Positions 41,997 through 50,900 of a stretch of 64,000 bases of DNA are shown in pieces. Both the position numbers and the translations under genes were made by a program. Positions within the stretch are counted from its first letter, which is position 1, and every line of letters starts with the position of its first letter. The notes below the pieces were generated by a model. The model searched no databases and was not told where the DNA came from. It was given only the letters and a program-made list of their open reading frames with translations. The stretch comes from Umezawaea endophytica (GTDB lineage Bacteria > Actinomycetota > Actinomycetes > Mycobacteriales > Pseudonocardiaceae), in the NCBI RefSeq assembly GCF_025061645.1, contig NZ_JANYMP010000002.1, positions 1 through 64,000 of the forward strand, in the 5' to 3' direction.

Positions 41997-42764
41997 GTGC
42001 TGATGGTGAACTCGCTGGACCTGGCAGGCGTTCCGGATCCCGCGCTGCGGGCGTCGTTCGAGCTTTGCGACCGCGTGCACGCCGCCGCGGACCCGGACAC
42101 CCACCACCTGGTGAGGACGTACCTGCCCGCGTCGAAGCACCGGTACCTCCACGCGTTGCACGCCTACTTCGCGGCCACCGAGGACATCGCCGACGACTGC
42201 TTCACCGACTGGGCGGCCGAAACCGGGGCGGAGGTGCGGACCGGGCTCGGTGACCACCCGCTCCGGCAGGCGTTCGCGCACACCGTGCGCACCCGCGGCC
42301 TGGACGTGCTGGTGCTGGACGAGTTCCTGGAGACGATCCGGCAGGACCGGGAAGCGCCGCGCCGCTGCGCGACGTTCGAGGACCTGCGCGGCTTCCTGCG
42401 GGGCGCGGGCGGCGCCCCGGCCAGGCTGACACTCCCGCTGCTGGAACCGGTGCGGCCCGCCGAGCGCGAGATGTCGTTGCTGGGCGAGGTGTTCCGGCTG
42501 CTCGACGTCAGCCGCGACCACGGCCACGACCTGCGCACCGGCCGCCGCTACCTGCCGGACGAACCGGTCGACGTGGTGGTGCGGCAGGCCAGGCGGCTGG
42601 TGGAGGAGGGTGCCGCGGTGCTCGACCTCGTGCACCCGTCCAGCAGGCCGTTCCTGGAGATGGCCATCGCAGGCGCCCTCGCCGGACTCGACGAGTTGAG
42701 CGGCGCGGAGTGGCTCGACGGCGTGGCGGGTCCACACCGGACGTTCAGCGGGACGGTGCGCTGA
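41997..42764 (+). CDS. Squalene/phytoene synthase-like protein
   Basis: The protein has 255 residues from GTG 41997, with GGAG 8 nt upstream; ATG 42003 is the alternative. The head-to-head prenyl synthase pattern is seen in LPASKHRYLHALHAYFAATEDIADD at about 37-61 (first Asp-rich motif in ATEDIADD), FEDLRGFLRG near 128, and LGEVFRLLDVSRDHGHDLRTGRRYLPDE near 160-187. In the last, the usual R-D-x-x-E-D becomes R-D-H-G-H-D. The fold is convincing, but it is isolated from other isoprenoid genes and the second motif is altered, so activity and product are uncertain. Its 3' end overlaps the convergent sigma-like gene by 20 bp. Confidence 0.8.
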   Translation: MLMVNSLDLAGVPDPALRASFELCDRVHAAADPDTHHLVRTYLPASKHRYLHALHAYFAATEDIADDCFTDWAAETGAEVRTGLGDHPLRQAFAHTVRTRGLDVLVLDEFLETIRQDREAPRRCATFEDLRGFLRGAGGAPARLTLPLLEPVRPAEREMSLLGEVFRLLDVSRDHGHDLRTGRRYLPDEPVDVVVRQARRLVEEGAAVLDLVHPSSRPFLEMAIAGALAGLDELSGAEWLDGVAGPHRTFSGTVR

Positions 42765-43164
42765 CCGCTCTCCAGGACACCGACCTGAGCGGGGCCTCGG
42801 ACGTGCGCACGGCGTTCATCCGGCTGACCTTCACCTTGCGGATGGCCGACCGGAGCACGGCCGGTAACCGCACGGGCTCCGCCTTGACCCGCCACGGCGG
42901 CGCCGAGCGCTCGCTGGAGCCCTCCAGCACGACGTTGTGCACCGTGGCGAGCAGCCAGCCGCGCACCCAGTCGCCGCCGAGCACGATCGCGTCGGAGTAC
43001 CGCCACGCCCGGACGAGGGTCTCCTCGACCACGCCCTCCGCGGCGCCGCGGTCCCCGGTCAGCCTGGTCGCGTACGCCAGGATCGCGCGGCCGTGCTCCT
43101 CGTACAGCCTGCGCACCAGCAACTCGCCTGCGACGGCTTCGGCTCGTGCGGATCGGACCACCAC
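42745..43164 (-). CDS. Truncated ECF-type sigma factor (region 2 only)
   Basis: The protein has 139 residues from GTG 43164 with AGGAG upstream. Residues ~15-80 match sigma-70 region 2: LYEEHGRAILAYATRLTGDRGAAEGVVEETLVRAWR and WVRGWLLATVHNVVLE. Region 4, which contacts the -35 element, is missing. The last ~55 residues are Arg/Ser-rich without an HTH and run into the convergent squalene-synthase-like gene. Either a frameshift or deletion has removed region 4, or it is a region-2-only sigma-like protein. I lean to a truncated gene. Confidence 0.7.
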   Translation of the reverse strand: MVVRSARAEAVAGELLVRRLYEEHGRAILAYATRLTGDRGAAEGVVEETLVRAWRYSDAIVLGGDWVRGWLLATVHNVVLEGSSERSAPPWRVKAEPVRLPAVLRSAIRKVKVSRMNAVRTSEAPLRSVSWRAVSAPSR

Positions 43165-43305
43165 CGGACTCCTCACCTCTTGCTGATCACTCGGGTACGG
43201 GGCCCGCCGACCGCACCGGTGGGGCGGACGCGGTCGGCGGTTCCACGACGGTAGGACAACCGCAGTGCCCAACTGGTGACTAGTTTGTGACCGCGGTCAG
43301 CAGCG

Positions 43306-44484
43306 TCAGTCGACTGTTCCCGAACGGACGGCGAACGTGAACCGGTCGCCGCGGAACAGCGCGCGCACCCGTTCCACCGGGTTGCCCTCGGCGTCGTGGC
43401 TGACGCGGTGCAGCAGCAGCATGGGGGCGGCGGGCGCGGTCGCGAGCAACCTGGCCTCGCGCGGTGAGGCCAGCACCGTCTCCACCTGCTCGTCGGTTCT
43501 CGTGGGCACCGTGAAGTAGCGGTCGCGGAGGCAGTCGAGCAGCGACTTCTCCGGGTCGAACGCCTCGATGAGGTCCGGGAACCGCTTGGCCGACAGGTAG
43601 CTCGACTCGAGCAGCATCGGCTCCTCGTCGGCGATCGTCAGCCGCTCGATGTGCACGACCGGGTCGCCGGGGTCGATGTCGAGGTCGTGGGCCAGGTCGG
43701 CGTCCGCCGCGAGGTGCTCCGCGGTGACCAGCCTGCGGACCTCGCCCGCCTCCTCGGTGCCGGACTCGCCGGTGGCGATGCCGAGGGACTGGACCAGTTT
43801 GGGCGGCGCGACGTACGTGCCGCTGCCCTGCCTGCGCCGGACCTTGCCCTCGACGACGAGTTCGCCGATGGCCTGGCGCAACGTCATGCGCGCGATGCCG
43901 AACTGAGCTGACAGTTCTCGCTCCGGGGGTAGGGGGGCGCCTTGGCCCAGCTCTTGCAGGAGGTCGAGCAGCCGGGTCTTCGCGCGGTAGTAGCGCGGGA
44001 TCCGGCCGTCGTCGGGAATTCCCGCGCGCACCGGATCGGCCGCGCGGTGTGGACCGTCGGGATATTCGTGCGCCTCGGCCGAGATGACCTGGTGCGATCC
44101 GTCGAGCATCCGCACGGCGGGCCGTGGAATGCCGTTCGCGAACACCACGAGTTCCCGCCCGCCGACCGGGCGGTGCAGTGCGGTCCGCAACGTGGACATG
44201 ACCATCGCGCCCCGCGCGGCGGGCCGCACGGGGGAGTCGCTGTGCCGGACCTTCAGTTCCACCCGGACGGTGTGGCCGTATTCCCGGACGGTGCGCTGGC
44301 CGACGACCGTGCCCACCGGGTGCGGCATCCGCATGACCAGTACCTGGTCGTCGTCCTCGGTCCACCACGTCCAGGTCGGTGTGGTCCTCATCGAGGTGCT
44401 GGTAACCAGCCCCAGCATTTCGTCGAGGTCGTCCGTGCTCTCGGTGGGCGTCGGGATCGAGCGTTCCCCGGTCGAGTTTCGCAT
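43306..44484 (-). CDS. DasR-like GntR/UTRA regulator with a novel N-terminal extension
   Basis: The protein has 392 residues from ATG 44484. Residues ~152-392 match the DasR/HutC class: winged helix IPRYYRAKTRLLDLLQELG...PLPPERELSAQFGIARMTLRQAIGELVVEGKVRRRQGSGTYV (~160-222), then a UTRA ligand domain with EPMLLESSYLSAKRFPDL near 290 and the ending RVRALFRGDRFTFAVR. DasR itself senses GlcN-6-P and is ~250 residues. The first ~150 residues here are an unrecognised domain (WTWWTEDDDQVLVMRMP...ALHRPVGGRELVVF). A GTG at 44031 would give a normal DasR-sized protein, but the upstream frame also shows coding-like third positions. Targets unknown. Confidence 0.85.
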   Translation of the reverse strand: MRNSTGERSIPTPTESTDDLDEMLGLVTSTSMRTTPTWTWWTEDDDQVLVMRMPHPVGTVVGQRTVREYGHTVRVELKVRHSDSPVRPAARGAMVMSTLRTALHRPVGGRELVVFANGIPRPAVRMLDGSHQVISAEAHEYPDGPHRAADPVRAGIPDDGRIPRYYRAKTRLLDLLQELGQGAPLPPERELSAQFGIARMTLRQAIGELVVEGKVRRRQGSGTYVAPPKLVQSLGIATGESGTEEAGEVRRLVTAEHLAADADLAHDLDIDPGDPVVHIERLTIADEEPMLLESSYLSAKRFPDLIEAFDPEKSLLDCLRDRYFTVPTRTDEQVETVLASPREARLLATAPAAPMLLLHRVSHDAEGNPVERVRALFRGDRFTFAVRSGTVD

Positions 44485-45272
44485 TTGAGACAACCATCTC
44501 CCTGACGTGGTCGAACAAGTCTGGTGCTGATCAGGACTCGTTCGTGTCCTCGTGCCCTGCACCGTGGGACTGATGTCCGTACAAACGGGCTGCGCCGCTC
44601 TGACCAGGCCTGATGTAGTTAGCCGGTCAAGGGGTCGGCTGACGATGGCGTGGCCTGCCGACCCCTCGACCGGTATGGCGCGCGACGGTCCCTGCCACCG
44701 GCGGCGCCGAACGCCCCCGCCGCAAAAAAGCGTGCGAAAGCGCGAGGGCGAAGCTCTTCGTAGTTTTTTCTCCGGAGTTCCTCACGGGCTGTGATGCGCC
44801 CGCGCTCATCCCTGGAGACTCCCTCACATTAGGTCGATTTTCTTTGTTGCGCAAACCTCTTGCCCCGATGGACACGGCGGCCTGCCCGGACGCGCCGGTT
44901 TCGCGGAATGTGGAACAAAGTCACCGGTAACTGGTGGGTAATGTGAAACCGGCTTCGCGAAGATTGTCGTGGCAACAAGTTGTCGCGTTGGAGTCCGGTC
45001 ATTCCGGGGGTTGTTTAGGGAGAACTGCCTACGGATCTGCCGGTTGAGCGCTCTGCCGCGGCCGATTAGCGGTGGAGTGAGCTGCTGGTGGTCTACCCGG
45101 CTAGAGGCTTTCGGTTCTTTGTCAAAGTCAGTGGGGTGCATCACAATGTCATCGCGGGAGGAATACCGGGTGTTGTGTCCGGTGGTCCGGGCTGGTGATC
45201 TGGGTTGGCGGCGCGGGTCGGTGGTCGCTTCGGGCGGTGGAGGTGCCCTGGTAGCGGGGTGGAGGTGGCGCT
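44485..45272. other. Long intergenic region with a large inverted repeat
   Basis: This 788-bp region has no ORF I can support. It holds the promoter region of the GntR gene (minus strand), the inverted repeat at 44624-44674, an A-rich patch (cgcaaaaaagcg near 44725) and a patch of more moderate GC near 44820-45000. I see no RNA gene that I can identify; a small RNA is possible but unsupported. Confidence 0.5.
44624..44674. promoter_or_regulatory. Large imperfect inverted repeat
   Basis: Arms CCGGTCAAGGGGTCGG (44624-44639) and CCGACCCCTCGACCGG (44659-44674) pair over 16 bp with one mismatch around a 19-nt loop. It lies about 140-190 bp upstream of the GntR start. No T tract. It may be a terminator-like structure, an operator or a structured leader. 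Confidence 0.5.
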
Positions 45273-45488
45273 GTGGAGGTCGTGCTGGTGGCGCTGCCGG
45301 GGGTGGTGGTCGTCGCGCTGGTCGCGCGGTGGGGGCAGCGGAGGTGTGCGGAGAGGGCGCGGTTGGCGCGGATCCGGCGGAGGATCGGGGAATGGCTCAC
45401 GCCGGAGTGGGCGGGGGATTTAGGGGACGGGTCCGGGTCCGATGAGGAAGGGAGGGGGGAGGAGGGGCGGCAGGGGCGTAGTGCTTGA
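45273..45488 (+). CDS. Small single-span membrane protein with a TTA codon
   Basis: The protein has 71 residues from GTG 45273, with GGAGG 7 nt upstream. A hydrophobic N-terminal helix (VVLVALPGVVVVALVA, ~3-18) is followed by an Arg-rich cytoplasmic segment and an acidic tail. Third positions are strongly G/C, supporting coding. Codon 50 is the rare leucine codon TTA (45420-45422), which in Streptomyces-like bacteria can make translation depend on the bldA tRNA. Unknown function; small and unconfirmed. Confidence 0.5.
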   Translation: MEVVLVALPGVVVVALVARWGQRRCAERARLARIRRRIGEWLTPEWAGDLGDGSGSDEEGRGEEGRQGRSA

Positions 45489-45652
45489 AGGGGGTGGGGT
45501 CGCGGGAGTTGTAGGGGGATGCGGGTTTGGGGGCGGGGGAAGTGCGGGTGTCTTCTTCTTGCGCGCGGATGTGGGGTTGCTTGCGCGGGCGGTTTGCAGG
45601 GGCTTGTGGCGAGGGCTTTGTGGGGCTGGGGCTTGGTGAGCAGGGCGCGCGC

Positions 45653-46735
45653 TTAGCGGGCTGCTTGGGGGACGGGTACCGGGGCCTGTAGTACGCCTCT
45701 GGTGCCTGCTACTCGTTCGTGCCAGCCCTGTTGGTCGCGGCGGAATGCCGGGGTCGCGAAGGTGCCCAGCAGGACGAGGGTGATCGCGGCCAGGTCGAGG
45801 CCGAAGCCGGTCCAGTTGGTCAGGTGTGGTGAGAGCAGCAGTGCGTAGGCGACCAGGCCGGTGATGCCCAGCAGTTCGCGTACGGCGATCCTGGCCGGGG
45901 ACGGGCGGGAGCCGTTCAAGGCGCGTGTCCGGTAGCGCATGAGCCAGCTCCCCAGGGTCCAGCCTCCGGTGGCCGCGGGGAGGACGATTCGCATCGCTAC
46001 CGCCAGGCCTACCTGTAGCCACGCGTTGGTGGGGAAGAGCAGGCGGGCCACCACGAGGAAGACCACGGCTTCCGCTACCAGCGCCAGTGCCTTGCGGGGG
46101 ACGCTCACGGTGCCGGGGCGCACCACCGACTCGTCGGGGTCCGGTAGCGCCGGTACGACGATCGCTACCGGGGCGATCATCCAGCCCAGCAGGGAGCCCG
46201 AGGTGTTGGAAATGAGGTCGTCCACGTCCGAGATGCGGTACGGGCACGGGTAGATGCCCATGTTGCCGGTGTACTGCACGACTTCCACGATGAGGGAGAT
46301 GGCCAGGCCGATGAAGACGGTGGCCAGCACGCCCTTGCCGTAGGCCTTGCGCAGGACGATCCCCAGCGGCACGAAGAGGGCCGCGTTGAAGGCCTGCTGG
46401 ATGAAGGCGGTGGAGGTGGCCATCGCGACGATGCCGGACCTGCCGTAGGCCTCCATGTTGTTGCGCATGTCCGTGACCCACTGGAACGGCACGGTCGACA
46501 GCATCTGCTGGTCCTGGCAGAGGTTCTCCCGGTTGGGGAACGGCAGGAAGATCAGGGCCAGCGCCACCAGGCCGTAGAGCACGAGGCCGTAGAGCACCAG
46601 GGCGCGGCGCGGTTCGATCCGGCCGTAGCGGTAGTAGTGCAGCGCGACCAGCGGCAGCAGGATCAGCGCGCCCATGCCCACGAAGGCCAGGAAGCCGGTG
46701 CGGATGTTCTCCAGGTACGAACTCAGCATGTCCAT
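45653..46735 (-). CDS. VanZ-family membrane protein with C-terminal RDD-like segment
   Basis: The protein has 360 residues from ATG 46735 (MDML); ATG 46729 is the alternative and no strong ribosome binding site separates them. The VanZ-like fold is seen in FNAALFVPLGIVLRK near 103-117, SLIVEVVQYTGN near 131-142 (E and Q conserved) and RISDVDDLISNTSGSLLGW near 150-168, with 5-6 helices. The last ~130 residues contain two or three more helices resembling RDD domains. VanZ proteins confer low-level teicoplanin resistance; in actinomycetes they are common and of unclear function. It follows the large LuxR-type regulator by 93 bp on the same strand. Confidence 0.85.
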   Translation of the reverse strand: MDMLSSYLENIRTGFLAFVGMGALILLPLVALHYYRYGRIEPRRALVLYGLVLYGLVALALIFLPFPNRENLCQDQQMLSTVPFQWVTDMRNNMEAYGRSGIVAMATSTAFIQQAFNAALFVPLGIVLRKAYGKGVLATVFIGLAISLIVEVVQYTGNMGIYPCPYRISDVDDLISNTSGSLLGWMIAPVAIVVPALPDPDESVVRPGTVSVPRKALALVAEAVVFLVVARLLFPTNAWLQVGLAVAMRIVLPAATGGWTLGSWLMRYRTRALNGSRPSPARIAVRELLGITGLVAYALLLSPHLTNWTGFGLDLAAITLVLLGTFATPAFRRDQQGWHERVAGTRGVLQAPVPVPQAAR

Positions 46736-46828
46736 CCGTTCGCGGTCGGGCCCGTGGGGGATCACTACCCCCGACGGGTACGCCGGAAACACGGATGCGG
46801 ACGGTTGCGCCGAACGGTCGAGGGGGCT

Positions 46829-49800
46829 TCAGGTCGTGGGGACGAAGCCGCCCGCGTAGCGCTCGACGGCCCTGCGGGTCACGCCGAGCCTGGAGTCGAC
46901 CTCCAGCTTCTGCAACAGCCTGGTGATGTGGAGCTGGACGGTGTTGCGGGACATGCTGAGCCTGGTCGCGATGTCCGAGTTGGGCCAACCCGCCGCCACC
47001 AGGTCGGCCACGCGGCGTTCGACCTGGTCCAGCGGGCGGCCGTCGGAGGCGCTGCGGCCACCCACCCGCCAGCGGATGCCGAACGGCTTGAGCCTCGACT
47101 CCGCGCGGCGGACGTCCCAGGCCGCGTCCAGTCCGGTGTAGACGGTCAGGGCGTCGTAGAACGAGGTGTGCGCGTCCTCGGTGCGGCCCTCGGCCGCCAG
47201 CAGCACGGCCCGGTCCTCCGAGACGCAGGCCTGTTCCACCTTGCGGCCCACGGTGCCGAAGTGCTTCGCCACGGCGGCCAGGGAGACCGGGTCGCGTTCG
47301 ACCAGCGCTCGGCACCACTGCGCGGCCAGCGCCGCGCGCGCCGGTGACTGCTCGCGGTCGGCACCGAGGTGGCATGTCGTGAGCGCGGCCTCGGCGATGT
47401 CGGCCTCGTCGAGGTCCAGCGCCAGCCGGGCCAGTCGCGGCAGCCACTGGTGGCGGGGGACCAGGCGCGGGTAGTCGTCGCCCAGCAGGGGCAGCAGCAC
47501 CCGCATGGCCTCGTCCGGGCGGCCCAGTTGCTCCATCGCCAGCGAGGTGGCCATGGGCAGGAAGTCGTCGCGGATCGCGGTGGGCACCTGCCGGTACTCG
47601 TCGGCCGCCTTGAGGTGGGTCTCCAACGCCGTCGAGTCGTCGCGGTGCGCGGCGATCAGGGCGCGCACGCCGTGCAGCAGCCGGATCGAACCGTGCTGGC
47701 GCACCGCGTGGAAGGTGATCTCGGGGCGGTCGCGCACCACCGAGTCGAGTTCCGCCAGCGCCTCGTCCCACCGGCCGAGCCAGTACCGGTGCACCGCGGC
47801 GGGCAGGTGCGGGCCGGTGGACAGGCCGCGCTGGGTCACGGTGTTGCGGGCGCAGTCGAGCGTCCGGTCCGCCTCGTCCATCTCGTCGAGGTTCTGCAAG
47901 GTGAAGACCTTGTCCTCGGACAGGCACAGCTCCAGGTCGACGTGCGCCGAGTCGCCCGTCACCGCGGCCAGCGCGGTCTCGACGTGCGCCAGCGCGTCGC
48001 GGTGCCTGCCCTGCGCGGAAGCCTCCTCCCACAGGCGCTCCTCGGCGAACGCGCGGGAGAACGGGTCGTTGCGGACCACAGTGGACGGTGCGATCTCGGT
48101 CAGCAGCGCCCGGTGCCTCGCCCGCCAGCGGTCCGGCACGGTCGGGTCGGCCGACACCAGCCGCAGCGCCTCCGCCGCGCGGTCGCCCTCACCCGCGCAG
48201 TGGTCCAGGTAGGCGAGCACCAGCCGCATCTCGGCCGCCCGGTTCGGGTCGTCCGTCGTGGTCAGCACGGAGCGCGCTTCCGCCGCGGGCCGCTCGTCCA
48301 GCCAGAAGCGCAAGCGCACCAGGCGGATGGTCAGCGCTTCACGCGCCCGGTCCCGCAGGCTCGGGTCGGTCACGGCGCGCGCCAGCAGTTCGGCCGCGAT
48401 GGCGGGCGACCGGCCCGCCACGGCGTTCGTGTGGGACAGCAGCCACTGCGCGACCCACGCGTCCGCGGGGACCGAGCCGCCGAGCAGTTGCTCCGCCACC
48501 CGCTCCACGTGCGCGCCCGCGGTGTCCAGGGTCTCGGCGGACTGCCGGTGCAGCGCGACCCGCACGGTGGCCGGGATGGCCTCGTACAGCGCGCGCCGCA
48601 CGAGCGTGTGCCGGAACGCGAACCGCTGGCCGGACTCGCCGATCACGCCGGACGCGGACGCCTCCTCGACGGCGGGCAGCAGCTCGGAGGCCTGCTTGCC
48701 CATCACCGTGGCGAGGTCGCTGAGGTCGAACTCGACGCCGAGCAGCGCGGCCCACCGCAGCGCGTCCCGCGTCGTGTCGTCGAGGTGGTCCAGCCGCCTG
48801 GTCACCACCGTGTTGACCGTCGGCTGCGACGGGTACCGGGTGTGGTCGTGCGCGATGTCCGCGACGCCGTCGAACACGGCCACGGCGTCGTCGCGCACGA
48901 GTGCGTCGACGATCTCCTGGAGGTAGCGGGGGTTGCCGCCCGCGCAGTCGGTCGTGGCCAGCAGTTCCGCGCCGGGCTCGGTGCCGAGCAGCCTGCGGAC
49001 CAGCTCGGTCGACGCGTCCTCGGCCATCGGCTCCAGCCGCAGCAGTTCGCCGCCGCCCATCGACACCATCGTCCGCAACGGGTCCAGCTCGGCCCGCCGC
49101 GGGTGCGGCCTGCACGAGCCGACCAGCAGCAGGGGGAGGTGCCGGGTCGCCTTCGCGAGCCGGTGCCACACCAGCAGGCTGGCGTCGTCGCCCCACTGGA
49201 GGTCCTCGAGCACCAGCACGACCGGGCCGTCCTCGCACAGCTCGTCGACGAAGCCGATGACGCGGTCCACCAGGCCGATCAGCCGGTCGACCGCCACCAG
49301 CACGGGGTCCTCGGACTGCCACGGGTAGCCGGGCTCGACCGCGCGGCCCGGCAGCCCGGTCGCGAACTCGGCCCGGCGCGGGTCCGGCGAGAGCGAGTCG
49401 ATGTCCAAACTGGCCAGGACCAGGCTCAGTGGAAAGCGCCTGCCCATCTCGTCACCCGCGTGCCACAGGACCTCGCAGCCCCGGTCGACCGCGTCGGCGA
49501 GGCCGGTCGCCAGCAGGGCGGACTTGCCGACGCCCGGCTCACCCTCGACCCACACCGCCGTCCCCCTGCCCGCCAGCACGTCCTGGAGCGCGGTGCGCAG
49601 CGCGGACAGCTCGGCTTCGCGGCCGACGAACACCTCGGGGTAGGGCGGGATCGGCGACCGCGGCGCGGCGGCGGGCTGGCCGCCCACCCGGTCGCGGGCG
49701 GCGGTGATCTCGTCGTGGACCTTGCGCAGCTTGGCGCCCGGCTCGATGCCGAGCTGCTCGACCAGGACCTCCCTGGTCTCGCGGAACACCTCCAGCGCCT

Positions 49801-50464
49801 CGTGCCCGCGCCCCGACCGGTGCAGCGCCAGCATGAGCAGCGCCCTCGGCGTCTCGCGCAGCGGGTACGCCGTGCTCAGGTCGAACAACTCGTCCACGGC
49901 CGCCGTGAGGTCGCCGGACTCCAGCATGATCTCGGCCCGGCGCTCCAGGACGTCGAGGTGCAGCTCGGCGAGCCTGCCCCGGTGCAGCGCGGCGAACGGG
50001 CCGTCGATGCCGGTGAGGGCGTCGCCGCGCCACAGCACGAGAGCGGCGTCCAGCGCCTCCTTCGCGCTCGCCGCGTCCCGGCGGTCCCAGCTCTGCTGCG
50101 CCGATTCCCGCAACCGGTCGAACTCGCGGACGTCCAGCAGGCCCGGCTCCAGCCGGAGGCTGTACCCGGAGCCCGCCGAGACGAGCATCTGCCCGCCGGT
50201 CCACTTGGAACGGACGGGTTCGAGCGCGCGCCGGAGCCGGGAGACGTAGGTGTAGAGGCTGCTGTCGACGGCGCCGGGCGGCGACTCGCCCCAGATGGCG
50301 TCGACCAGCTCCTCGCGGGACACGACCTGGTTCGCGCGCATCGCCAGCACGGTGAACAGCGCCCGCTGGCGCGCGGAACCCAGCGCCAGCTCGGTGTCCC
50401 CGCGCCACGCGCGCACCACGCCCAGCAGTTGGACCCGCAGCGGTTCGGCTGACTCCGTCGACAT
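46829..50464 (-). CDS. Giant BTAD-ATPase-TPR-LuxR transcriptional regulator
   Basis: The protein has 1211 residues from ATG 50464 with AGGAGCGGCGGAG upstream. Order: winged helix (~1-95), BTAD (~100-260, ending EQLGIEPGAKLRKVH), an AAA ATPase with P-loop WVEGEPGVGKSAL near 313-325 and Walker B VVLVLEDLQWGDD near 418, a long helical/TPR middle (~560-1120), and a LuxR HTH at the C terminus (VERRVADLVAAGWPNSDIATRLSMSRNTVQLHITRLL, ~1148-1184). It thus combines a SARP-like head with a LAL-like ATPase and tail. Probably senses ATP and a small ligand. Divergent from the LuxR-type gene at 50901; VanZ follows. Confidence 0.9.
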   Translation of the reverse strand: MSTESAEPLRVQLLGVVRAWRGDTELALGSARQRALFTVLAMRANQVVSREELVDAIWGESPPGAVDSSLYTYVSRLRRALEPVRSKWTGGQMLVSAGSGYSLRLEPGLLDVREFDRLRESAQQSWDRRDAASAKEALDAALVLWRGDALTGIDGPFAALHRGRLAELHLDVLERRAEIMLESGDLTAAVDELFDLSTAYPLRETPRALLMLALHRSGRGHEALEVFRETREVLVEQLGIEPGAKLRKVHDEITAARDRVGGQPAAAPRSPIPPYPEVFVGREAELSALRTALQDVLAGRGTAVWVEGEPGVGKSALLATGLADAVDRGCEVLWHAGDEMGRRFPLSLVLASLDIDSLSPDPRRAEFATGLPGRAVEPGYPWQSEDPVLVAVDRLIGLVDRVIGFVDELCEDGPVVLVLEDLQWGDDASLLVWHRLAKATRHLPLLLVGSCRPHPRRAELDPLRTMVSMGGGELLRLEPMAEDASTELVRRLLGTEPGAELLATTDCAGGNPRYLQEIVDALVRDDAVAVFDGVADIAHDHTRYPSQPTVNTVVTRRLDHLDDTTRDALRWAALLGVEFDLSDLATVMGKQASELLPAVEEASASGVIGESGQRFAFRHTLVRRALYEAIPATVRVALHRQSAETLDTAGAHVERVAEQLLGGSVPADAWVAQWLLSHTNAVAGRSPAIAAELLARAVTDPSLRDRAREALTIRLVRLRFWLDERPAAEARSVLTTTDDPNRAAEMRLVLAYLDHCAGEGDRAAEALRLVSADPTVPDRWRARHRALLTEIAPSTVVRNDPFSRAFAEERLWEEASAQGRHRDALAHVETALAAVTGDSAHVDLELCLSEDKVFTLQNLDEMDEADRTLDCARNTVTQRGLSTGPHLPAAVHRYWLGRWDEALAELDSVVRDRPEITFHAVRQHGSIRLLHGVRALIAAHRDDSTALETHLKAADEYRQVPTAIRDDFLPMATSLAMEQLGRPDEAMRVLLPLLGDDYPRLVPRHQWLPRLARLALDLDEADIAEAALTTCHLGADREQSPARAALAAQWCRALVERDPVSLAAVAKHFGTVGRKVEQACVSEDRAVLLAAEGRTEDAHTSFYDALTVYTGLDAAWDVRRAESRLKPFGIRWRVGGRSASDGRPLDQVERRVADLVAAGWPNSDIATRLSMSRNTVQLHITRLLQKLEVDSRLGVTRRAVERYAGGFVPTT

Positions 50465-50900
50465 CTCCGCCGCTCCTGGTTCACAACGCGTCCGCATCCC
50501 CACGCGGGCACCGCCGGTGCCAGAAGTCCACTTTACCGGTCGTAACGCCGAAAACCCTTGCGTGGAAAAGGCAACAACGTTGATGAATGACGGGTCGGCG
50601 GCGTCGCGGTGGGCTCGCCGACGGGCGTCTTGACGGTTGGCGACGAAATGAGACGGGGGCTGCAAGGTCGTGGAGCAGGCCGTGGAGGCCAGAGGTCCAG
50701 AAGTGCTTCCGGGCAACCATCGCAGGTCAAAAGGCCATGATGTATCAAAACCGCGTGACTGTTCGGCGCTCTTGGGGGACGGTCTCATAGTAAGTTCACA
50801 CGGCGTCAAGACTGCGACGCGCGCTGTGCGCGAGGCGTCAAGAGTTCGTAGAGGTCGCTTGTCCACACTTCGATTCAGAGATCGAAGTGTGGAGGCACTC
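50465..50900. promoter_or_regulatory. Divergent regulatory region between two regulator genes
   Basis: This 436-bp region between the giant regulator (minus) and the LuxR-type gene (plus) has no ORF I support. Its right end carries a perfect 12-bp inverted repeat (50863-50892) that overlaps the ribosome binding site of the plus-strand gene. It is richer in A/T than coding neighbours, as expected for promoters. Confidence 0.5.
50863..50892. promoter_or_regulatory. Perfect inverted repeat overlapping a ribosome binding site
   Basis: CCACACTTCGAT (50863-50874), a 6-nt spacer, then ATCGAAGTGTGG (50881-50892). The right arm ends inside GGAGG (50891-50895), the ribosome binding site for ATG 50901. 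As DNA it is a good dimer operator; as RNA it would pair into a 12-bp hairpin that partly hides the ribosome binding site. Confidence 0.7.

Noticed and set aside
42548-43006. Region 4 of the sigma factor in another frame
   Set aside because: The other minus-strand frames show no sigma region 4 HTH, so a simple frameshift does not restore it.
44518-44538. Imperfect inverted repeat near the GntR start as a DasR-type dre site
   Set aside because: Arms match at only about six positions and do not fit the known dre pattern.
45420-48032. 870-codon minus-strand open frame overlapping the VanZ and giant regulator genes
   Set aside because: Pro/Arg-rich shadow in another frame; the VanZ and LuxR-type frames carry recognisable domains.
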